Part shown: positions 26,399-32,782 of the stretch, in pieces
Position numbering within the stretch: the stretch's first letter is position 1
Layout of the letters: the number at the start of each line of letters is the position of its first letter
DNA from: an uncultured Bacilli bacterium
GTDB lineage: Bacteria; Bacillota_I; Bacilli_A; RF39; UBA660
Direction of reading: 5' to 3'
Length of the DNA: 45,025 nucleotides
NCBI GenBank assembly: GCA_934168205.1
Contig: CAKPMX010000007.1
Location: 1-45,025, forward strand
Made by a program: the position numbers and the translations under genes
The notes under the pieces: generated by a model
Seen by the model: the letters and a program-made list of their open reading frames with translations, nothing else
Databases searched by the model: none
Told to the model about the DNA's origin: nothing

Positions 26399-26623
26399 TA
26401 GGGAATACATTAATAGTTAAGTGCCTACCTCTATAGAGAGGAGGTGATGTTTTGATGAAGAAAGATTTATTAATCTTCAGCCTAATCATTATCATCATCC
26501 TACTTATTACTCTATTATTTAAGTAACGATGAATAGAAAAAGCACTTAATCCAAGATGTGACTAAGTGCAAACCAAACTAAAACGAGGTAAGTACTTAAC
26601 ACAACGATATTAAGTATTCCCTA
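26399..26623. repeat. Inverted repeat arms flanking a hydrophobic-peptide ORF
   Basis: The left arm (26399-26431) and right arm (26585-26623) are imperfect inverted repeats. Both read TAGGGAATAC inward, share ACTTAAC and GAGGTA, and the right arm has about 7 extra bases. So the two strands would give RNAs with nearly the same 5' sequence, and the sense RNA's ends can pair with each other. This fits a type I toxin-antitoxin; a MITE-like element with terminal inverted repeats is an alternative, but I see no target-site duplication. Confidence 0.6.
26455..26526 (+). CDS. Candidate type I toxin: 23-residue hydrophobic peptide
   Basis: The ORF MKKDLLIFSLIIIIILLITL plus LFK is one membrane helix with Lys at both ends, like small type I toxins (Fst, TxpA and BsrG classes), though the sequence itself is not one I recognise. 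A strong GGAGGTG lies 8 nt upstream. That ribosome binding site is inside a hairpin (CCTCT/AGAGG, 26428-26441), and ACCTC just 5' can also pair with GAGGT. A -10 TATAAT at 26388-26393 would start the RNA near 26400. An antisense RNA appears to overlap its 3' part. It is one of few plus-strand genes here. Confidence 0.6.
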   Translation: MKKDLLIFSLIIIIILLITLLFK

Positions 26624-26650
26624 TTTTTATTTTATTCAAGTTTCCTTGAC
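26537..26650 (-). ncRNA. Candidate antisense RNA (type I antitoxin) overlapping the toxin mRNA 3' region
   Basis: On the minus strand a promoter TTGTAA-N17-TACGAT with an extended TG (26685-26657) is followed about 110 nt later by an intrinsic terminator. That terminator has the stem GCACTTA/TAAGTGC (26542-26569) and then UUUUUC. The RNA would be complementary to the 3' untranslated part of the peptide mRNA. It would also carry GCACTTA and GGGAATAC-type segments that can interact with the mRNA leader. A second possible -10 (TAAAAT, 26634-26629) would start it at the inverted-repeat edge. The layout is visible; the function is inferred from type I systems such as TxpA/RatA and Fst/RNAII. Confidence 0.5.
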
Positions 26651-26689
26651 ATATTCATCGTATCACAGATGTTCTAATTTTACAAGTCA

Positions 26690-26720
26690 TAAAAAAGATA
26701 CTAACTATTAATTAGTATCT
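26690..26720 (-). terminator. Intrinsic terminator of the 306-aa membrane-anchored protein gene
   Basis: A perfect 9-bp stem AGATACTAA/TTAGTATCT with a 7-nt loop is followed by six U residues on the minus strand. Confidence 0.85.
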
Positions 26721-26735
26721 CATATATAAAACTAA

Positions 26736-27656
26736 TTACTTACTACTTGGCTCTGTATAACTATATACATAATTACCATTTTCTAAAGTAAATACCATAT
26801 TGTAAATTGTACCTTTTTTAGCGTTTTCAATAGTTTCTTTAGCGTACTCAACGCCATCTTCCTTTTCATAATCAGTAACAGCCTGAGTCATCTTATAATC
26901 TTTATAAAATGAATATGTATTGTCCGCATTAGCCTTAGCAAATAATACACCAACTTCAATAGTAAGTGTCTTTGCCCTATCATCTTTATAAGCACCAACT
27001 ACTTTTCTTAAATCATGAATACCACAAGATCCACCACATTCTAAATCAGTTTGATATACATAAACCTTCGTATTAGGATTATATACATATCTAGTACACT
27101 TATTAGTATAAGCAATATGATTATATTTATAATTACTTCCTAAAATACTACTAACAACATTATCAAATTGTGCCTCAGTAATATCAACTTTACCATACAT
27201 CTTCTCTACATTTAAAACAGCCAATTCATAAACAAATTCATTTCCTAGACTAGCTGCTGTAACTTTAGAATTAGTATAATATTCAGGAACACCACAATAA
27301 TGACCAGCAACATTATTCATTTTATTAAACAAATCAACTACTGTATTATCATTAACTTCTAACTTTGTAATATAGTCCTTATTTTCATCTTCCTCTTTTT
27401 TATTACCAGCATTATCATCTTTATCAGATATATCAGTATTACTACTAGGATTACTAAAAATTAATCCTTTATCATAAGCAATATACCCTAAAGCTAAAAT
27501 TAAAACTATTACTAAAGCCCAAATAGTAACTTTGGAAGTTTTTTCTTTTTTCTCTTCTTCTAACTTTTCTTCTACTAAACGTTCAACTTTATCTTCTAAA
27601 TCTTCTTGTACAACCGGTACTTCTTTTTCTTCAATTTTTTCTTTTTTAGTACTCAC
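26736..27656 (-). CDS. Single-pass membrane protein with extracytoplasmic domain, unknown
   Basis: The cytoplasmic head of about 45 residues is a charged helix (KVERLVEEKLEEEKKEK). A membrane segment follows (VTIWALVIVLILALGYIAYD), then an Asn/Asp/Lys-rich linker and a domain of about 200 residues containing an ECGGSCG cysteine cluster. The family is not known to me. GTG at 27656 has GAGGTGA just upstream, and longer starts lack a ribosome binding site. It lies between a Cys-anchored lipoprotein gene and the toxin-antitoxin-like locus, with terminators on both sides, in the place where pyrH would usually be. Confidence 0.65.
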   Translation of the reverse strand: MSTKKEKIEEKEVPVVQEDLEDKVERLVEEKLEEEKKEKTSKVTIWALVIVLILALGYIAYDKGLIFSNPSSNTDISDKDDNAGNKKEEDENKDYITKLEVNDNTVVDLFNKMNNVAGHYCGVPEYYTNSKVTAASLGNEFVYELAVLNVEKMYGKVDITEAQFDNVVSSILGSNYKYNHIAYTNKCTRYVYNPNTKVYVYQTDLECGGSCGIHDLRKVVGAYKDDRAKTLTIEVGVLFAKANADNTYSFYKDYKMTQAVTDYEKEDGVEYAKETIENAKKGTIYNMVFTLENGNYVYSYTEPSSK

Positions 27657-27735
27657 GCTCTTCACCTCTAAGAAAATTATAAACTTATAAGCAAAACTAA
27701 ACAACAGTTTATCTTAATAAACAAAAAACTTTACG

Positions 27736-27766
27736 TAAAAAAGATACTAATTATTCATCAGTATCT
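27736..27766 (-). terminator. Intrinsic terminator of the lipoprotein gene
   Basis: The stem AAGATACT/AGTATCTT is followed by a U run on the minus strand; it overlaps the last codons. Confidence 0.75.
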
Positions 27767-28317
27767 TCCCTATTATAATCATTTAATAATTTAACGTACT
27801 TATTAAATAATTTATTTTTAATTTCATCAATTGAATACTCTTCATTACTTGTCGCAACAAATGCCGATTCATTATCATGACCTATTATCTTACCTTCTTT
27901 TACAAAATAAATATCAGGTAAATATAAATAATCCTCATCATTATTTTTATTCAAATATCCTTCAAGTAAACCTAACAATTCATTATATTTATAATCTTTA
28001 TTATCTCTAATAACAACAGGATCATAATAATAAACATCAATGTTTTTGACTTCACTATCTTCTATTGCCTCAGTAAATAATCTAACTGTCTCTCTAGAAA
28101 ATTCATCATCAGAGTTACCAAAGAAAACTACTCCAGTTCCAGATTCGAATATTTCTAAAATCTCATCGATTCCAACATATTTAAATGGATTATCTTTAGA
28201 TACTGAATACTCTTTCGCAAACTTCTCAGACTGAGAAAGATCATCTACTTTCTTAATAGAACATCCAGACAAAAACACAATAGCAACTAATAATGTTAAT
28301 ACCAACTTTTTTATCAT
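27751..28317 (-). CDS. Lipoprotein with thioredoxin-like layout
   Basis: A type II signal peptide is present: a basic start MIKKLVLTLLVAIVFLSGCS with lipobox LSGC, Cys at 19. The mature part has GTGVVFFGNSDDEFSRETVR near 60 followed by IDVYYYDPVVIR near 93 and YLPDIYFVKEGKIIGHDN near 130. That resembles a thioredoxin fold (strand-CxxC-helix and cis-Pro), but the CxxC is replaced by GNSD and there is no redox Cys. It may be a non-redox relative, such as those in bacteriocin-accessory Trx families. It lies 22 nt after tsf. Confidence 0.65.
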   Translation of the reverse strand: MIKKLVLTLLVAIVFLSGCSIKKVDDLSQSEKFAKEYSVSKDNPFKYVGIDEILEIFESGTGVVFFGNSDDEFSRETVRLFTEAIEDSEVKNIDVYYYDPVVIRDNKDYKYNELLGLLEGYLNKNNDEDYLYLPDIYFVKEGKIIGHDNESAFVATSNEEYSIDEIKNKLFNKYVKLLNDYNREDTDE

Positions 28318-28338
28318 ATACTTCTCTTATCCTAAAAA

Positions 28339-29214
28339 CTAAGCATTCTTAATTTGACTCATTACTTCATCAGCAAAGTTTTCTTCTCTTTTTTCGATTC
28401 CTTCACCAACAGCAAATCTAGCCATTGAAATAATTTCACCATTATTGTTTTTAACATAATCAAGTACAGTTAATGAAGAATCCTTAATAAATGCTTGTTC
28501 TTCTAAACAAATTTCTTTATAGAATTTATTAAGTCTACCAGTAACCATTTTTTCAGCTATTGCTTCTGGTTTACCTTCAGCCATAACTTGTTCTTTAATA
28601 ATATGAGATTCTTTTTCTACCATTTCAGCTGGTACATCTTCTTTTCTAAGACCAACTGGATTCATAGCAGCAGCTTGCATAGCAACATCTTTAGCAACAG
28701 CCTCATCTGCTCCTTTAACTACAACTACAACACCAATTTTACCACCTAAATGCTTATAAGTACCAAAGCACTCATCATCATTCTTAGTAATAACAGTGAA
28801 ACGTCTGAAACTAATTTTCTCACCAATTTTAGCAACTAAAGCTACTAATTTATCATTAATAGTTTCACTACCATCTTTAATATTTAAAACATCTTCTACT
28901 GTTTTAGCATCATTCTTTAAAATTTCATCTGCTAAATAATCTACAAAATTAGTAAATTCTTCGTTTTTAGCAACAAAGTCTGTTTCAGAATTAACTTCTA
29001 ACATAACAGCTTTATTACCATCAACTTTGATTTGGCATAAACCTTCAGCTGCAATTCTACTTTCTTTCTTAGCAGCTTTAGCAATACCCTTTTCTCTTAG
29101 CCAGTCAATAGCCTTTTCCATATCTCCTTCTGTTGCCTCTAATGCTTTTTTACAATCAAGCATACCAGCACCAGTTTTTTCTCTTAAATCTTTAACATCA
29201 CTTGCTTTAATCAT
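28339..29214 (-). CDS. tsf: Elongation factor Ts
   Basis: EF-Ts recycles EF-Tu-GDP. The N-terminal UBA-like block KDLREKTGAGMLDCKKALEA, then GDMEKAIDWLREKGIAKAAK, and the exchange motif VNSETDFVAKNEEFTNFVDY are canonical. The length of 291 is normal. It follows rpsB with a terminator-like hairpin between, so it may be attenuated relative to S2. The next gene downstream is a lipoprotein instead of pyrH. Confidence 0.97.
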   Translation of the reverse strand: MIKASDVKDLREKTGAGMLDCKKALEATEGDMEKAIDWLREKGIAKAAKKESRIAAEGLCQIKVDGNKAVMLEVNSETDFVAKNEEFTNFVDYLADEILKNDAKTVEDVLNIKDGSETINDKLVALVAKIGEKISFRRFTVITKNDDECFGTYKHLGGKIGVVVVVKGADEAVAKDVAMQAAAMNPVGLRKEDVPAEMVEKESHIIKEQVMAEGKPEAIAEKMVTGRLNKFYKEICLEEQAFIKDSSLTVLDYVKNNNGEIISMARFAVGEGIEKREENFADEVMSQIKNA

Positions 29215-29269
29215 AATTTGTCCTCCTATATATTTAAATTATAAACTAATCTTTCCAATATGAAAAGAA

Positions 29270-29303
29270 AAAAAAGGATGAAATTTCCCTTCCACCCTCC
29301 TTA
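29270..29303 (-). terminator. Probable terminator/attenuator between rpsB and tsf
   Basis: The arms AAGGA...TCCTT with inner TGGAA/TTTCA pairing are followed by eight U residues on the minus strand. Read-through would express tsf. Confidence 0.6.
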
Positions 29304-29317
29304 GTCGACTTCAATAA

Positions 29318-30277
29318 CTATTTAGTTAAAGCTTCTACTAATTCAGCTTTCTTCATAGTAGAATAACCTTTAATTTCTTTTTCTTTAGCCATAGCTTTTA
29401 ATTCAGCTAAAGTTAAATCATCTAATTTTACTTCTGCTTTAACTTCTTCTTTAGCCTCTTCTTTTACTTCAGCTTTTTCTTCTTTAACTTCTTGTTTTTC
29501 TTCTTTAACTTCTTGTTTTTCTTCTTTTGCTTCTTTCTTTTGAGCTTTCTTTTCAGCTTTTGCTTTATCTTCTTCACTAACAAAGTCAATTACTTCATTA
29601 CCGTTAACTTCAGCAATAGCGTTAGTTAAAGCACCAATTAATAATTTAACTGCTCTAACAGCATCATCATTACCTGGAATTACATAATCTACCATATCTG
29701 GATCACAGTTAGTATCTACGATACCAAATACTGGAATACCTAAAATACGAGCTTCTTTAATAGCTATTTCTTCTTTACGAGGATCAACGATTACTAATGC
29801 TTGAGGCATTTTCTTCATTTCTCTAATTCCTCTTAAGTTTTTATTTAACTTATCATATTCTTTTTTAATTTGAATAACTTCTTTTTTAGGAAGCATTTCG
29901 AAAATTCCTTCTTGTTCCATCTTTTCGATTTCTTCCATTCTTCTAATTCTAGAACGAATTGTCTTAAAGTTAGTTAAAGTTCCACCTAACCAACGTTCAT
30001 TTACGAAATACATGTTAGTTCTTGTAGCACTTTCTTCAGCAGCTTCTTGAGCTTGTTTCTTAGTTCCTACAAACAAAACTGTTCCACCATTTTGAGCTAT
30101 TTCTTTCATAGCTTCATAAGCTTCTTCTAATTTCTTAACTGTTTTTTGTAAATCGATTATATAAATGTCATCTCTTGTAGTATAGATGTATTCCTTCATT
30201 TTAGGATTCCATCTTCTTCTTTGATGTCCAAAATGAACACCAGCTTCTAATAAATAATTCATTGATACTATTGTCAT
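29318..30277 (-). CDS. rpsB: 30S ribosomal protein S2 with C-terminal SAP/Rho-N-like extension
   Basis: The S2 core (about residues 1-235) is clear: YLLEAGVHFGHQRRRWNPKM, FVGTKKQAQEAAEESATRTN, YFVNERWLGGTLTNFKTIRS and VIVDPRKEEIAIKEARILGI, with GIVDTNCDPDMVDYVIPGND. After it comes a Lys/Glu-rich linker of 7-residue repeats (EEKQEVK repeated). A final 35-residue helical domain LDDLTLAELKAMAKEKEIKG then STMKKAELVEALTK has the layout of SAP/Rho-N nucleic-acid-binding domains. Typical S2 is 230-260 residues; this is 319. The same tail occurs on L20 next door. Confidence 0.96.
   Translation of the reverse strand: MTIVSMNYLLEAGVHFGHQRRRWNPKMKEYIYTTRDDIYIIDLQKTVKKLEEAYEAMKEIAQNGGTVLFVGTKKQAQEAAEESATRTNMYFVNERWLGGTLTNFKTIRSRIRRMEEIEKMEQEGIFEMLPKKEVIQIKKEYDKLNKNLRGIREMKKMPQALVIVDPRKEEIAIKEARILGIPVFGIVDTNCDPDMVDYVIPGNDDAVRAVKLLIGALTNAIAEVNGNEVIDFVSEEDKAKAEKKAQKKEAKEEKQEVKEEKQEVKEEKAEVKEEAKEEVKAEVKLDDLTLAELKAMAKEKEIKGYSTMKKAELVEALTK
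29440..29545 (-). repeat. Tandem 21-nt repeats encoding the S2 linker (EEKQEVK-type heptads)
   Basis: Near-identical 21-nt units repeat in the rpsB linker and encode KEEKQEV-like heptads, degenerating toward EEKAEVK and EEAKEEVKAEV. Confidence 0.7.
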
Positions 30278-30366
30278 ATATTTTTTTCTCCTTCGTTTTT
30301 CTCTTCTATTAGTTTCTAATACTTTATCACCTATAAGGCACTAGATAAGTAAATCCGCTAATATGC

Positions 30367-30969
30367 TTATTTAGTTAAAGCTTCAATAATTTCAGCTTTT
30401 TTAAGACCAGCTACACTTATTTTCTTTTTAGCAGCTACCTCTTTTAATTCAGCAACTGTCATTTTTGAATAATCAACAGCTTCTTCTTTCTTAGTTTCTT
30501 TTTTAACTTCTTTCTTTTCTTCAGCTTTTTCTGCTTTCTTAGTTGCAGTTTTAGCCTTAGCTCCATTAATAGTTACTTCTTTACCGATTACTTCTGTAGA
30601 TTTAGTAATCTTTCCTGCTTTACCATCTTTAGCAACTTTAACAAATTCACTAAACATCTTAGGATCATTAATTGCTATTTCTGATAACATTTTACGGTTA
30701 ACTTCAACACCAGCTTTAGTTAAACCTTCAATAAATCTTGAATAACTAATATCATTTTGACGACAAGCTGCATTGATTCTTGTAATCCATAATTTTCTAA
30801 AATCTCTCTTCTTTTGTTTTCTGTCTCTGAATGCATATTGTCCAGAATGCATTAATTGTTCTTTTGCTGACTTATATAGTCTATGTTTACTACCAAAGTA
30901 ACCTTTAGCAGCTTTTAATACTTTTTTATGACGAGCTTTTGTAACTGCTCCATTCTTAACTCTTGCCAT
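30367..30969 (-). CDS. rplT: 50S ribosomal protein L20 with C-terminal SAP/Rho-N-like extension
   Basis: The core (residues 1-118) is canonical L20: RVKNGAVTKARHKKVLKAAK, GYFGSKHRLYKSAKEQLMHS, FRKLWITRINAACRQNDISY and SRFIEGLTKAGVEVNRKMLS. L20 is essential for early 50S assembly and usually ends near residue 118. Here 80 more residues follow: a Lys/Glu/Ala linker and the domain YSKMTVAELKEVAAKKKISV then AGLKKAEIIEALTK, close to the S2 tail. L20 normally also represses its own operon by binding the infC leader, and a candidate leader is present upstream of infC. Confidence 0.96.
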   Translation of the reverse strand: MARVKNGAVTKARHKKVLKAAKGYFGSKHRLYKSAKEQLMHSGQYAFRDRKQKKRDFRKLWITRINAACRQNDISYSRFIEGLTKAGVEVNRKMLSEIAINDPKMFSEFVKVAKDGKAGKITKSTEVIGKEVTINGAKAKTATKKAEKAEEKKEVKKETKKEEAVDYSKMTVAELKEVAAKKKISVAGLKKAEIIEALTK

Positions 30970-30990
30970 TTCCTATTTCCTCCTTCTAGA

Positions 30991-31176
30991 TTATATTACG
31001 TTCTTAATTCTCTTGTAATCAGACTTACTAATAGTAGAACCCTTTCTACAAGCTCTATTGTAACTTGCTGATTTATAACCAGTGTTATGAATGCTTCCTG
31101 GTTTTCCAATTTTATAATCATTTTTACGTTTAGTTAAAACTTTTTTAACACCAGAATGTGTTTTAATTTTTGGCAT
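30991..31176 (-). CDS. rpmI: 50S ribosomal protein L35
   Basis: The 61-residue product begins MPKIKTHSGVKKVLTKRKND, typical of L35, and ends with CRKGSTISKSDYKRIKNVI. It sits between infC and rplT as in nearly all bacteria. TAGGAGG precedes the ATG. Confidence 0.95.
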   Translation of the reverse strand: MPKIKTHSGVKKVLTKRKNDYKIGKPGSIHNTGYKSASYNRACRKGSTISKSDYKRIKNVI

Positions 31177-31190
31177 ATTCTTTCCTCCTA

Positions 31191-31721
31191 TTACTTATCT
31201 TTCTTTGGTACTAATAACATAGTCATAGTTTTTCCGTCTAACTTAGGCTTTTGCTCTATATCCGCATAATCACTAACTCGAGATGCAAAACGTTCAAGGA
31301 CTTCTTTACCCAATTCAGTATGAGCAAGTTGTCTTCCTTTAAAACGAATAGTAAGCTTAATTCTGTCACCTTTCTCTAAATACTTAGTAGCATTTCTAAG
31401 TTTGGTTTCAAAATCACCTACGTCGATAACAGGCGATAAACGATATTCTTTTAATTCTGACATGTTAGCCTTTTGTCTCTTTAGTGCTTCCTTTTCCTTC
31501 TTTTGTTTTTCATAACGGAATTTATTATAATCCATTACTTTACAAACCGGCGGATTAGCATTTGGACTAATAAGTACTAAATCTAATGCTGCATATGAAG
31601 CAAGTGTCAATGCGTCTTGAATAGACTTAACTCCAACTTGTTCTCCATTAGGGCCAATAACTAATACTTCTCTAGCCCTGATTTGATCGTTAATCAACAT
31701 GTTATTCTTATTGTTTGCGAT
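31191..31721 (-). CDS. infC: Translation initiation factor IF-3 with a likely AUC start codon
   Basis: IF-3 checks start-codon fidelity and blocks 50S joining. The blocks INDQIRAREVLVIGPNGEQV, ANPPVCKVMDYNKFRYEKQK and LKEYRLSPVIDVGDFETKLR, then KGDRIKLTIRFKGRQLAH are canonical. The strong GGAGGTG (31734-31728) lies 6 nt before an in-frame ATC (31721-31719), giving (M)ANNKNNMLINDQIRA. The first ATG downstream (codon 8) has no ribosome binding site, and upstream ATGs lie in the leader terminator region. Non-AUG starts (AUU, AUC or AUA) are the known autoregulatory device of infC. The operon continues into rpmI and rplT. Confidence 0.95.
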   Translation of the reverse strand: MANNKNNMLINDQIRAREVLVIGPNGEQVGVKSIQDALTLASYAALDLVLISPNANPPVCKVMDYNKFRYEKQKKEKEALKRQKANMSELKEYRLSPVIDVGDFETKLRNATKYLEKGDRIKLTIRFKGRQLAHTELGKEVLERFASRVSDYADIEQKPKLDGKTMTMLLVPKKDK

Positions 31722-31747
31722 AAATAACACCTCCAATATAATAAGAA

Positions 31748-31862
31748 AAGCGGATATAAACATTATATCCACTTTAAAGCCAAACTAAATCTAAATAACA
31801 TAATAATATTATTAAACTTGGCATTTGACCCATCGCTACTCGCTGATCAGGTGGATATAAAT
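31748..31862 (-). promoter_or_regulatory. L20-leader-like attenuator of infC-rpmI-rplT
   Basis: Minus-strand RNA order: an arm TTTATATCCAC (31861-31851), a middle region with CTGATCAGCGAGTAGCGATG, then a terminator hairpin GTGGATATAA/TTATATCCGC followed by UUUUC (31774-31744). The first arm is complementary to the 5' side of the terminator (GTGGATATAA), so the two pairings exclude each other. That is an antiterminator/terminator switch. Position and operon match the L20 autoregulatory leader known in Bacillota; the L20 binding site itself is inferred. Confidence 0.7.
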
Positions 31863-31943
31863 CTCTTTCCTTTTTTCTCGACTAGTACAATTATATGCAT
31901 AACTCCCTTATTTGTCAACACTTTTTGTACTTTTTCGTATATT

Positions 31944-32765
31944 TTAACGATAAAATGCCCCAGAAAAGTTTCTTCCAGCCTTACTTGCGTCATTTCCACC
32001 ATTAACGCTAGCCATACTATTAGAATAATAATTAGGATTAGTACGTGTATCAACATTACTAAATGAGCCCATAGATACACCAGCTTCACTTAATTCTTTA
32101 GTCAAAACGCTACGCATGTCTATTCTAAAAACACCGTTTTCCTCACGAATAGCTCCATCCCATAATTTTCTATCAGTTGCCCAACGAGGATAGTTATTAT
32201 AAGTCCAACCGTCTCCAGCACAAGCACTAATATAAGCAATTAAATCATCATCTTTACTATCGTATGCTCTTTGTAAAGCATCAACTACCATCATAGGCAT
32301 CTTTTTATCTATAAGTTCAGCACTACAATGAGCAAGAGCTGTAACACCCTTTTTAGCATCACACACCATAACAACAGGACAGTCAGCTATTGGATGCCCA
32401 GCAACTACACCTGGTACCTTATCCGTAATTATTAAAATATCTTCTGGAATATCAAGATCCCAACCATCAGAAGTAGCCTCAACAACATCCTTTGTTAATT
32501 CAAAATAGCTACCATCTTTTTTATCTTGATTAGCAACAAACATCCTTTTATCATCAAATTCAAAATCATGTGCCATTTCAATACGATGCCTATCAAATAA
32601 TTCTCTTCTAACATGACCGGTTAAATCTATATCATGCAAATTCCAAACATTTGCTCCATATTGTTCTAACAAATAGACCTTATCTTTAACCGTTAAGTTA
32701 TCATAAGAAATTGATGAAACATTCATTGAGCCAAAGCGTTTTCCAACATCAATTATATTTAACAT
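31944..32765 (-). CDS. YfiH/laccase-domain-like protein (purine nucleoside phosphorylase-type family)
   Basis: The central block VPGVVAGHPIADCPVVMVCD then GVTALAHCSAELIDKKMPMM corresponds to the DCxP and AxxH region of the multicopper-oxidase-like YfiH/YlmD family (proposed purine nucleoside phosphorylase/adenosine deaminase). ISACAGDGWTYNNYPR and NVDTRTNPNYYSNSMAS occupy the place of its C-terminal ligands. The usual AHxGWR reads AHCSAE, so it is divergent and activity is uncertain. ATG at 32765 is chosen, as the upstream ATG lies in the ribosome binding site AAGGGATGG. It follows glyQS by 17 nt and may share its T-box control. Confidence 0.65.
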   Translation of the reverse strand: MLNIIDVGKRFGSMNVSSISYDNLTVKDKVYLLEQYGANVWNLHDIDLTGHVRRELFDRHRIEMAHDFEFDDKRMFVANQDKKDGSYFELTKDVVEATSDGWDLDIPEDILIITDKVPGVVAGHPIADCPVVMVCDAKKGVTALAHCSAELIDKKMPMMVVDALQRAYDSKDDDLIAYISACAGDGWTYNNYPRWATDRKLWDGAIREENGVFRIDMRSVLTKELSEAGVSMGSFSNVDTRTNPNYYSNSMASVNGGNDASKAGRNFSGAFYR

Positions 32766-32782
32766 ACAAACCATCCCTTAAA

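Noticed and set aside
31847..32089. 80-residue minus-strand ORF and overlapping plus-strand 82-residue ORF near the infC leader
   Set aside because: Out of frame with the YfiH-like gene and overlapping the L20-type leader; no ribosome binding site, no family resemblance.
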